Origin: Candidatus Brevefilum sp.
GTDB lineage: Bacteria; Chloroflexota; Anaerolineae; Anaerolineales; Anaerolineaceae
NCBI GenBank assembly: GCA_007135845.1
Contig: SLIC01000076.1
Coordinates: 1-9,397, forward strand
DNA length: 9,397 bases
Direction: 5' to 3'
A program made the translations under genes and the position numbers. This document shows positions 1 to 7,023 of this stretch, in pieces. The notes beneath the pieces are model-generated. The model ran no database searches, had not been told where the DNA came from, and worked only from the letters and a program-made list of their open reading frames with translations. The stretch's first letter is position 1. Each line of letters opens with the position of its first letter.

Positions 1-460
1 ATGAAATGATCAACCGGGCTGCTTCCGCAGCGCCTTGATAATCCACAGCACCTGGTAATCCATCAGGTTTATCCAGGGAGACAGCAACACCGGGAATCCC
101 CCAGATGGCTGCTTCCATTGCTGCCGTTACGGTGCCTGAATAGGTCACATCATGCCCAATGTTGGGGTTAGGGTTGATGCCCGAAACAACCAGATCAACC
201 TTTTCAGGTATGAACCCTAATTGTGCCAGCGCCACACAATCCGATGGCGCGCCATCTGTTGCCCAGGCAAAGGTTCCATCTGCCAGCTCGGTTTCATGCA
301 CCCGCAGAGGACGGTGAAGCGTTTTTACATGACCTGAAGCTGACCAATTCCGGTTGGGTGCCAGAACGGTCACCTTATCGGCAATCGTCCGGACTGCCGC
401 TGTTAACGCCAGCAAACCTGGCGCGTGAACCCCATCATCATTTGTTACCAAAATATGCAT
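1..460 (-). CDS. surE: SurE 5'-nucleotidase / survival protein, N-terminal part (3' end cut by window edge)
   Basis: SurE is a divalent-metal-dependent phosphatase that removes phosphate from nucleoside 5'- and 3'-monophosphates in the cytoplasm and is linked to stress and stationary-phase survival. The frame opens with MHILVTNDDGVHAPG, the family's diagnostic start, with the metal-binding pair D8-D9. S40 (in NRNWSASG) and N96 (in SGIN) fit the two further metal ligands. The SGTVTAAMEAA block follows at residues 108-118. The 153 visible codons are open without interruption, and the family is usually about 250 residues, so roughly 100 are missing off the left edge. The start is clear: GAGGT lies 5 nt upstream of the ATG. 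It begins 33 nt after the secA stop on the same strand, so it is probably the second gene of a secA-surE operon. The usual SGIN-x-G-x-N-x-G reads SGINPNPNIG here, so the first glycine is replaced. Family identity is near certain from the motifs; substrate preference cannot be read. Confidence 0.95.
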   Translation of the reverse strand, partial: MHILVTNDDGVHAPGLLALTAAVRTIADKVTVLAPNRNWSASGHVKTLHRPLRVHETELADGTFAWATDGAPSDCVALAQLGFIPEKVDLVVSGINPNPNIGHDVTYSGTVTAAMEAAIWGIPGVAVSLDKPDGLPGAVDYQGAAEAARLIIS

Positions 461-465
461 TTATT

Positions 466-470
466 ACCTC
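466..470 (-). promoter_or_regulatory. Ribosome binding site of surE
   Basis: GAGGT on the minus strand, 5 nt before the surE ATG, inside the 33-nt secA-surE gap. It fixes the start that gives the canonical MHILVTNDDG N-terminus. No terminator-like hairpin is visible between the two genes, which favours co-transcription. Confidence 0.75.
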
Positions 471-493
471 TTCAAAATAGTTCCGGATTAAGT

Positions 494-3400
494 TTAATGT
501 CGTTTACGGCTTTTCTTTTTATGCCGCTTACGCGATGAAGACCCTGATGTTTCTTGGGCCGCCAGTTGTGGCTGTTGCTGTGGCTGTGCCTGTGGACGTT
601 GCACATCTTCACGGCTCGCCAATCGTGCACGGAACATCTGGGCGATCACCCCTGCACGGATATCAGACAGGAGCCCAGAGAACATGGTGGTCGCCTGGCT
701 TTTGTATTCGACCAGGGGGTCCTTTTGACCATAAGCTTCCATACGCACCGACACTCGCAGTGCCTCGACCTTGGTCAGGTATTCAACCCACAGCTCTGAT
801 ATTTTTGAGAGCAGTAATTGGCGGTACAGGGTGTTTTGAGCAAAATGCCCCAACACATCGACGACCTTTTGATCTAACTCCTCAGGCAGCCTATCCAGCG
901 GTGTTGCTTTGATCTGGTCAAAGGTATCAGCCCCAAGCGCGGCTGACAATCGGCCCTGCCAGTCTTTTGTCAGGTTACCCAAGACTTGCCCCGCATTGTG
1001 CAAGCGTTTGACTTCGCCGAGTCCCCAAATCCTGCTCAGCTTATCCTGGGCAACCTTCAAGTGGTTGAGAACCCTGGCCTGAATTGCTTCCGCAGGTTGA
1101 TTTTCCAGGTATTGAGCTGCCTTAAAGATATATGTTAGTCGGATGACACCCTTCATTTTTCGCTGATGTGTGCGCTCATCAAAAGTGATCACCCGTCCCT
1201 GGGTGAGCAAAATCAGGGTGCGCATCAATGCGCCATGATCATCCAGCGCTTCAGCTAACAGTTCCTGGTTTGCATCCAGGTCACGACTGATTTCACCTGT
1301 CTCACCCAGCACATGTTCTCGCCGCCTTTGCAGGGTATCATCAACACGTTCCAAAAGCAGCGCTTCCACATCCCCCCAGGATTCCTCCGCCAGGTCTGAA
1401 GCTTTTAAGTTCCAGTTGTCTGAAAAGCGGCGCTCGAAGGTCAGTATCAGCCGACGAACGAAGATCTGCATCAGCGTACCACGAATTTGATCCGCGATCG
1501 CATCGATGGCATCCTGTGATCCACTTTCTATCCCCTCGAGGACCTCATCATCCAGGCGCAACGGCACCCGCACCAAAGCCGACAGCTCATTCTTTATTTC
1601 ACGACGCTGATTGGGTTCCTGATATTCCAGACCCTCTACAAAAGTAGCTAAGTTTTCCAGGCGCTCTGCCAGCTGGTTGGTAAACCCGCTTTGTGCATTT
1701 TCAACCAGGGTAACGGCCCCATTACGCAGATGTTCATGCCAGGCATCCATCGATTCAGATGCCAAGTCCAGTAAATTCTTTTTCAGCTCTTCCACAGATT
1801 GGGGCCGCCCCGCTGCCTCCATCATCAGCTGTAATGTAAAAGATGGATGCACCACACCGGTTTGATCAATGGGCGGCTGGGTATCCTCAAGATAGGCTAA
1901 GAGCTTCCACAATCCTTCTTCATCCAGCAGCCCTTCTTCGACACGTCGGCTGACCTCAGTGCGCAGCATCTCCGTCACATCCTCACGCAGATCATCCTTA
2001 TCAAAGATTCGTTCTCGCTGCTGGTAAATCCGCTCCCGCTGGGAGTTGAGTACATCGTCGTATTCCAAGAGGTGCTCCCGCACATCAAAGTTGGCACCTT
2101 CTACCCGGGTCTGAGAGGATTCGACCAACCGACCAATAATGCCGCTTTCGATCGGCATGCCTTCATCAATATTCAACCGGTTAAGAAGGTTTTCAACCTG
2201 TCCCCCACCAAACAAACGCATCAGGTCATCTTCCATCGAGAGGAAAAAGCGCGAAGACCCCGGATCTCCCTGCCGGCCAGCACGGCCGCGCAGCTGGTTA
2301 TCAATCCGCCTGGCTTCGTGTCGCTCAGACCCAATCACGTGCAGACCACCCAGCTCACGTACCCGCCGCATTTCTTCCATATAGTTAAAAAAGGCGTGAA
2401 CATCTTCAATATAATCGCCGTAAGCGTCCTCCTGAACAGCCTGGAGCGCGCGCAAGCGGTCTTGCATACGCATATTATAGGGGTCCGGCACACCAGATTC
2501 TGCCAGCAGTCGATTGACATTGGTTAAAATCTCTTCAGACAGTTCCCCGCCCAGTTTGATATCTACACCACGTCCAGCCATATTGGTGGCGATCGTCACG
2601 GCTCCAAACGCACCTGCGCTGGCGATGATCAAGGATTCTTCCGTGTGCTTGCGGGCATTCAATACCTGGTGCTGCACACCAGCCTTAATTGTTGCGTCCA
2701 AGCGCGGCCAATCTTCAGGAGAAAGGTTAAATACCTCCAAGAGACGTTCCTGGTTTTCCTCATCGAGGGGACTGAGGGAATTCAGCCCATATTCGCGCCC
2801 AAGCCTGCGCAATTCTGGGCTGCGCAGTTGATCTAAAGGCTCATAAAGCTGATCCAGTTCTGGGGTCGAGAGCACGTCCCGGTTCTTCAGGTTATGCTTC
2901 TCAATATAAGCATACCGGATCAGGAACACTTCTAACAGCCGTCGTACACTTGATGAACTCAAACGCTCTGAGAGACGCTCTGAATTTTCAACTGAGGTGG
3001 TTCCAACCAGCTGGGGTCGCCCTACCACATGATAATAGATAATCTCTTTGGCAATTGCCCGCAGCTTCGCCTCTTCGGTTTGATAAACCACATCCGGGTA
3101 ATCCTTGCGCTTCCAGAACAAGGGTTTATGTTCATCGTCATCGAGGTGATAATAATAAGTATAGCGATAACCATATTCATCGCGGTCATCAGCTTCGACG
3201 AGATCAGGCGCTTCTCCCATGGCACGGTACTCAAGGTTTGTGGGAATCGGCAGCACTTCCAGCCCATAAATTTTGTCGAACTCCTCGGCTTCTGTCAGGG
3301 CAGTACCGGTCATTCCGGACAGTTTCTCATACATGCGAAAATAATTCTGGATTGTAATCGTTGCATAGGTCACATTTTCAGCCTGGACCTTGACGCCTTC

Positions 3401-4519
3401 TTTGGCCTCAACGGCCTGGTGCAGACCATCAGACCAGCGGCGTCCAGGCATTAACCGACCGGTGAACTCATCAACAATCACCACTTCTTTGTTCTGAACA
3501 ATATAATCCTTATTGCGATGGAATAGGAATTCTGCCCTTAACGCTTGCTCAAGAAAGCCCAACAAGCGGGCCTGTTCGGGGGTAATGTCTTCTGGTCTCT
3601 CCGGATCGCGCAAGGGTGTACCCAATAATTCTTCCACATGCGCCAACCCAATTTCTGACAGCGAAACCGTACGATCCTTTTCACTGATCTCATAATCCTC
3701 TGGCAGCAGCTGTTTAACCACCTGTGCCATGCGGATATACCATTCGGAATCCTCGTGAGAAGGTCCCGAAATGATCAATGGGGTGCGGGCTTCATCAATG
3801 AGGATATTGTCAACCTCGTCAATGATGGCAAAATAATGACCGCGTTGAACACGGTTGTCCTTACTGTTGGCTAGGTTGTCCCGCAGGTAATCGAAACCAA
3901 ATTCATTATTCGTCCCATAGGTGATATCCGCCTGGTAAGCCGCTTTGCGGTGAACCATGCGCACCTGGTCCTGCTCCTCAATCGGGGAACGCTGCTCGGG
4001 ATCATAGATAAAGGCCATGCGACCATTTTCGGTGCGGGCGGCCATCTGTAAAATACCTACCGACAGACCAAGAAAGCGGAAGATCGTCCCCATCCAGCGG
4101 CCGTCTCGCCGTGCCAGGTAATCATTCACCGTTACCAGGTGAACACCCTGCCCGGTCAGCGCGTTGAGGTAGAGCGGGAGTGTGGCTGCCAGTGTTTTGC
4201 CCTCACCCGTCCTCATTTCGGAGATCTCACCGCGATGCAGGGTGATCCCTGTAATGAGCTGAACATCATAATGTCGTTGACCCAGGGTGCGCTTGCTGGT
4301 TTCCCGTACCGTGGCAAAAGCCTCTACCAGGAGGTCATCCAGGGTTTCACCTTTATCCAGGCGTTCTTTAAATTCTTGTGTTTTAGCAGATAAAGCCTCA
4401 TCACTCAGTGCCTCGTATTCCTGTTCTAAGGCATTGACCTTATTGACGATTTCCTTTAATGATTCAACTTTCCGCCCATAAGGGTCCCCACTTAATAACT
4501 GAGATATCTTTTTAAACAT
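494..4519 (-). CDS. secA: Protein translocase ATPase SecA, oversized (1341 aa) with large insertions
   Basis: SecA is the ATPase that binds preproteins and drives them through SecYEG. From the ATG chosen here, NBD1 carries Walker A MRTGEGKT at residues 102-109 and the DEVDNILIDEARTPLIISG block at 234-252. The preprotein-crosslinking domain follows to about 385. NBD2 carries MTGTA (403-407), TNMAGRGVDIKLGG (645-658; position 7 of this block is more often T) and QLRGRAGRQGD (742-752). The scaffold begins at about 801 with NFDVREHLLEYDDV and the last helices (1235-1273) end in YGQKDPLVEYK. All ATPase motifs are present, so it should be active. It is 1341 residues, against 901 in E. coli and 841 in B. 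subtilis. Extra sequence lies at about 442-476, 518-613, 661-721 and 846-1231. The tail is glutamine/proline-rich (1307-1319) then basic (1330-1341), with no CxC...CH/C zinc motif. A GTG start 12 nt upstream is possible but has a poorer ribosome site. It is first in a likely operon with surE. Confidence 0.97.
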   Translation of the reverse strand: MFKKISQLLSGDPYGRKVESLKEIVNKVNALEQEYEALSDEALSAKTQEFKERLDKGETLDDLLVEAFATVRETSKRTLGQRHYDVQLITGITLHRGEISEMRTGEGKTLAATLPLYLNALTGQGVHLVTVNDYLARRDGRWMGTIFRFLGLSVGILQMAARTENGRMAFIYDPEQRSPIEEQDQVRMVHRKAAYQADITYGTNNEFGFDYLRDNLANSKDNRVQRGHYFAIIDEVDNILIDEARTPLIISGPSHEDSEWYIRMAQVVKQLLPEDYEISEKDRTVSLSEIGLAHVEELLGTPLRDPERPEDITPEQARLLGFLEQALRAEFLFHRNKDYIVQNKEVVIVDEFTGRLMPGRRWSDGLHQAVEAKEGVKVQAENVTYATITIQNYFRMYEKLSGMTGTALTEAEEFDKIYGLEVLPIPTNLEYRAMGEAPDLVEADDRDEYGYRYTYYYHLDDDEHKPLFWKRKDYPDVVYQTEEAKLRAIAKEIIYYHVVGRPQLVGTTSVENSERLSERLSSSSVRRLLEVFLIRYAYIEKHNLKNRDVLSTPELDQLYEPLDQLRSPELRRLGREYGLNSLSPLDEENQERLLEVFNLSPEDWPRLDATIKAGVQHQVLNARKHTEESLIIASAGAFGAVTIATNMAGRGVDIKLGGELSEEILTNVNRLLAESGVPDPYNMRMQDRLRALQAVQEDAYGDYIEDVHAFFNYMEEMRRVRELGGLHVIGSERHEARRIDNQLRGRAGRQGDPGSSRFFLSMEDDLMRLFGGGQVENLLNRLNIDEGMPIESGIIGRLVESSQTRVEGANFDVREHLLEYDDVLNSQRERIYQQRERIFDKDDLREDVTEMLRTEVSRRVEEGLLDEEGLWKLLAYLEDTQPPIDQTGVVHPSFTLQLMMEAAGRPQSVEELKKNLLDLASESMDAWHEHLRNGAVTLVENAQSGFTNQLAERLENLATFVEGLEYQEPNQRREIKNELSALVRVPLRLDDEVLEGIESGSQDAIDAIADQIRGTLMQIFVRRLILTFERRFSDNWNLKASDLAEESWGDVEALLLERVDDTLQRRREHVLGETGEISRDLDANQELLAEALDDHGALMRTLILLTQGRVITFDERTHQRKMKGVIRLTYIFKAAQYLENQPAEAIQARVLNHLKVAQDKLSRIWGLGEVKRLHNAGQVLGNLTKDWQGRLSAALGADTFDQIKATPLDRLPEELDQKVVDVLGHFAQNTLYRQLLLSKISELWVEYLTKVEALRVSVRMEAYGQKDPLVEYKSQATTMFSGLLSDIRAGVIAQMFRARLASREDVQRPQAQPQQQPQLAAQETSGSSSRKRHKKKSRKRH

Positions 4520-4528
4520 ATCAAATTT

Positions 4529-4533
4529 CACCT
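4529..4533 (-). promoter_or_regulatory. Ribosome binding site deciding the secA start
   Basis: AGGTG on the minus strand sits 9 nt before the ATG at 4519, a normal spacing, and yields the family-typical N-terminus MFKKISQLL. The longer reading begins at the GTG at 4531, which lies inside this very motif, and has only GTTAG directly before it. The shorter start is therefore preferred. Confidence 0.7.
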
Positions 4534-4570
4534 AACATTGTTCTTTACTGTCATACTACCGCAAAATTTG

Positions 4571-4599
4571 ATTATAGCACACGGCTCAAATAGTCCCAA
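4571..4599 (-). promoter_or_regulatory. Sigma-70-type promoter of secA (-surE)
   Basis: On the minus strand a TTGGGA -35 element (4599-4594) is followed after exactly 17 bp by a perfect TATAAT -10 element (4576-4571). Transcription should begin near 4564, giving a leader of about 45 nt before the secA ATG. The -35 matches consensus at four of six positions. No other candidate of this quality lies in the 157-bp secA-protease gap. Confidence 0.7.
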
Positions 4600-4660
4600 T
4601 TCACCACATTGGCATGAATAGGATCGACCTCTTTTCGCTAATATCTCATTAATAATGCTC

Positions 4661-4666
4661 AGGTAG
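4661..4666 (+). promoter_or_regulatory. Ribosome binding site of the metalloprotease gene
   Basis: AGGTAG, 10 nt before the ATG at 4677. It is modest but acceptable, and this start places a complete signal peptide at the N-terminus. I found no convincing -35/-10 pair for this gene on the plus strand: a TTGGCA at 4609-4614 has no properly spaced -10, since TAATAT comes 24 bp later. Confidence 0.5.
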
Positions 4667-4676
4667 AATACCAGCT

Positions 4677-6146
4677 ATGATCACACGGATACTGTTTCTG
4701 ATCCTTGCAGCCCTATCCCTGGCGGTGGGACCCACCACCATAAACCTCAACCAGGTCCCCCAACAAGTCACGGGGGAAGCGTTCGTGGTTGAATTCTACC
4801 CTGTTGCCCCTTACCACGTCGGAGACGTACTCAGTGCACGAGTTACCTATACCGGCAGTGATGAGATTGGCGGTACAGAAATAACCATCGCCCTGGCAGA
4901 TCAACCCGATCAAACCATCGACACTGCCACCTTTTCTCGTTTCACCCGGTCAGCAACCTTTTTCTGGTTTCTTGACACCCAGGCTGGCAACCCGGGCTTT
5001 ATCGAGTTTCTTTTCACACATCCCCAGAGTGGCACCACCTGGACCGAAGGGCTGCATCTTTTACCTGATCCAGGCAATCGTACGGCTGCCTGGTCAATTG
5101 CACATACCCCTTGCTGTACGCTGCATTACCTCACAGGTACAGATGCCGAAACCGATCTACTAAAAATAACTGACATTGTCGAAGAACGGAGTGCCTTAGC
5201 CCTCGAGCAATTCGCTGCGGCTGGGGTTTTTGATGAAAACCCAATGGAAGACTCCCTGCCTATCGTGTTGATCCCCATCGTGGTTGGCCATGGCGGCTTT
5301 GCCACAGATGAAGCGGTATTAACCTATTCCCATTGGAACTGGGCTGGGATCGAGTTTGATATCCTTGCACACCATGAAATTGTTCATGTAATCGATCGCC
5401 TGGTTAACACGGAAGGACCCAGACCCTCGATATTCGTGGAAGGGCTTGCCGTATACCTCACTGGCGGACATTATCGTGAAGGTGATCCCCTGCAGCGCGC
5501 AGCTGCTTTACTCGCTTTGGACCTGTACTTACCCATCACTGAGATCGTCAATGATTTTTATGCAGCGCAACATGAAATTGGCTACATGGAAGCAGCCGCA
5601 TTGGTCGCTTATCTTGATGAAATCTGGGGATGGGAGACTTTCATCGATTTCTACTTCAACCTGCCCGAGGGACCCAGCGATGACGTGATCATTTCTTCCG
5701 CCCTTGAATCACGCTTTGGCATCGACCTGGCTGAACTGGAGGAAAACTTCATCGCTTATTTAGAGGGCTTGGAGATCGACCAGGACGTAAAAGATGACGT
5801 CCGCCTGACAATAGAAACCTATGATATGCTGCGTCGCTATCAAACAATCGCCATCCCCAGTGCCCATTTCCGCTCTGCTTGGTGGCCGCCAGTGCGCCAC
5901 ATGCGGGAAGCAGAGATTGTGGGCGATTATGCTTATCGTGAAAAAGCCCCCGTGAACGTGATCGTCGAGCACCACTTCCTCGAAGCCCATGACGGACTTC
6001 GATCTGAAGATTACACCAGGGTAGCAGCATCCCTGGCTAGCATTGATCGTATCCTGGACCAAATTGAAAAGGCTGGCGGGTTTCTCTCTCACTATACCAT
6101 TGGCTGGCCCGTTAGGATGCGGCCACACAGTTTTCACCATCCATAG
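4677..6146 (+). CDS. Secreted peptidase-MA-like zinc metalloprotease (gluzincin type)
   Basis: A 489-residue predicted extracytoplasmic protease. Residues 1-18 (MITRILFLILAALSLAVG) are a short Sec signal peptide. Residues 30-130 look like a beta-sandwich domain with alternating hydrophobic strands. The catalytic part starts near 140 (CCTLHYLTG, like the opening of peptidase-MA-like domains) and contains HEIVH at 233-237, where H233 and H237 bind zinc and E234 is the general base. FVEGLAVYLTGG follows, with E255 as the likely third ligand 18 residues after the second histidine, the gluzincin arrangement. The rest to 489 is mostly helical with no second membrane segment or anchor. The stop is a clean TAG, and the end (SFHHP) gives no sign of frameshift. 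It is divergent from secA and convergent with the FHA gene, so it is probably a single-gene unit. The substrate is unknown. A catalytic zinc protease is the best reading; the exact Pfam family (peptidase MA-like) is inferred from motif spacing. Confidence 0.8.
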   Translation: MITRILFLILAALSLAVGPTTINLNQVPQQVTGEAFVVEFYPVAPYHVGDVLSARVTYTGSDEIGGTEITIALADQPDQTIDTATFSRFTRSATFFWFLDTQAGNPGFIEFLFTHPQSGTTWTEGLHLLPDPGNRTAAWSIAHTPCCTLHYLTGTDAETDLLKITDIVEERSALALEQFAAAGVFDENPMEDSLPIVLIPIVVGHGGFATDEAVLTYSHWNWAGIEFDILAHHEIVHVIDRLVNTEGPRPSIFVEGLAVYLTGGHYREGDPLQRAAALLALDLYLPITEIVNDFYAAQHEIGYMEAAALVAYLDEIWGWETFIDFYFNLPEGPSDDVIISSALESRFGIDLAELEENFIAYLEGLEIDQDVKDDVRLTIETYDMLRRYQTIAIPSAHFRSAWWPPVRHMREAEIVGDYAYREKAPVNVIVEHHFLEAHDGLRSEDYTRVAASLASIDRILDQIEKAGGFLSHYTIGWPVRMRPHSFHHP

Positions 6147-6154
6147 ATAGCTGA

Positions 6155-6171
6155 AATCGAATTATTCGATT
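6155..6171. repeat. 17-bp AT-rich palindrome just after the metalloprotease stop
   Basis: AATCGAA-TTA-TTCGATT, two perfect 7-nt arms around a 3-nt loop, starting 8 nt after the stop codon. It lacks a following T-run, so it is not by itself a good intrinsic terminator. It may stabilise the mRNA 3' end or be chance. Confidence 0.5.
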
Positions 6172-6239
6172 AAAGACCCATTGCTGCAGGAACAGTGATC
6201 TAAAACCCCCAATAACAACGACCTTATAGATTAAAATCA

Positions 6240-6269
6240 TCAATCCCGGGCAGTCTTGTCCGGGATTGA
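6240..6269. terminator. Bidirectional intrinsic terminator between convergent genes
   Basis: TCAATCCCGG and CCGGGATTGA form a perfect 10-bp stem with a 10-nt loop. On the plus strand the stem is followed by AGTTTTAAAT, and on the minus strand by TGATTTTAAT, so a short U-run follows on either transcript. It lies between the metalloprotease (ends 6146) and the FHA gene (ends 6290), exactly where a shared terminator is expected. Confidence 0.8.
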
Positions 6270-6289
6270 AGTTTTAAATAATTAACTGG

Positions 6290-6955
6290 TCAGGGTAATG
6301 GGCAGCCGGCCAGTGCGTCAAATGTGATCGCACACCACCATGAGGCTGGCATGAAATACAACGTGACTGTGATCACACATACGATAACAACAATAGCAAC
6401 AAGCAAGATGATCATCCAGGTTGGTAAACCGCCGCGTTTACCTTTCTTATCGCGGGTAGGCTTCATCGGGACTGCCGGTTCTTCTTCTTCGGGTGTTGGT
6501 GTTACCGGCCCTGTTCGTCGATAATAGCCAGTATCTGGTGGCGGCTGGTAGGTATCCGGCCCAAAAACTGGCTGTGGTGGCGGCGGCGGGTATCCCTGCT
6601 CCGGGAAGGGATCAATAGGTGGGGTCTCGATCGTTTCAACAGGTGCTTCGGTGATTTTCTCAAACACCAGCACAACACTCTCGCCAAAGGTAATCACGTC
6701 TCCTGTTCGAAGCTGTTGCGGGCTAGATATACGCTCACCGTTGAGAAATGTGCCGTTGGTCGACCCTAAATCTTCAACAAAGACATTCTCATCTCTTATG
6801 AAAAAGCGAGCATGCCGCCGGGAAACTTCTGGATCGCTAATAACGATTTCATTCGCCAGGTCACGTCCCAGGATGTTCTCTCCTTCCTCAATCGGAAAAG
6901 TCTTACCGGGCATCGGACCTGAACGCATGGTCGCCTGAAATTTATTAGTGGTCAT
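6290..6955 (-). CDS. FHA-domain protein with C-terminal membrane anchor
   Basis: A 221-residue protein. Residues 20-100 are a forkhead-associated domain, which binds phosphothreonine peptides: it shows NILGRDLANEIVI (27-39), SRRHARF (45-51) and DLGSTNGTFLNG (62-73), including the conserved GR, SxxH and NG positions. A linker rich in proline, glutamate and tyrosine runs from about 101 to 165 (a PPPPP run at 123-127, EEEE at 156-159), followed by a basic patch KPTRDKKGKR. One hydrophobic helix (180-203) follows and leaves a short tail with two cysteines, C208 and C218. The basic patch before the helix suggests FHA inside, tail outside. The start is set by GAGGAGG 4 nt upstream; an in-frame ATG 24 nt earlier would translate through that site. 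No kinase or phosphatase gene is adjacent, so the partner is unknown. The FHA call is secure; its role is not. Confidence 0.9.
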   Translation of the reverse strand: MTTNKFQATMRSGPMPGKTFPIEEGENILGRDLANEIVISDPEVSRRHARFFIRDENVFVEDLGSTNGTFLNGERISSPQQLRTGDVITFGESVVLVFEKITEAPVETIETPPIDPFPEQGYPPPPPQPVFGPDTYQPPPDTGYYRRTGPVTPTPEEEEPAVPMKPTRDKKGKRGGLPTWMIILLVAIVVIVCVITVTLYFMPASWWCAITFDALAGCPLP

Positions 6956-6959
6956 CGAA

Positions 6960-6966
6960 CCTCCTC
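6960..6966 (-). promoter_or_regulatory. Strong ribosome binding site deciding the FHA gene start
   Basis: GAGGAGG on the minus strand with 4 nt to the ATG at 6955. In the longer reading (ATG at 6979) these bases would encode Arg-Gly-Gly, so the shorter, 221-residue product is preferred. Confidence 0.8.
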
Positions 6967-7023
6967 GAGAGTTCATCAATTATGGATTTCACCAGAACTT
7001 TTTTTAATTATATTTATAGTCTT

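Noticed and set aside
566..601. GCTGTTGCTGTGGCTGTG-like tandem sequence as a DNA repeat or CRISPR-like array
   Set aside because: It is simply the reverse strand of the glutamine-rich SecA tail, short and without spacers.
535..912. Plus-strand open frames of 80-150 codons opposite secA
   Set aside because: They are antisense to strongly conserved SecA coding sequence, have atypical composition and show no recognisable domain.
4522..4570. CAAATTT/AAATTTG pair that could hide the secA start in a hairpin
   Set aside because: The upstream arm lies at or before the predicted transcription start near 4564, so it would mostly not be in the mRNA.
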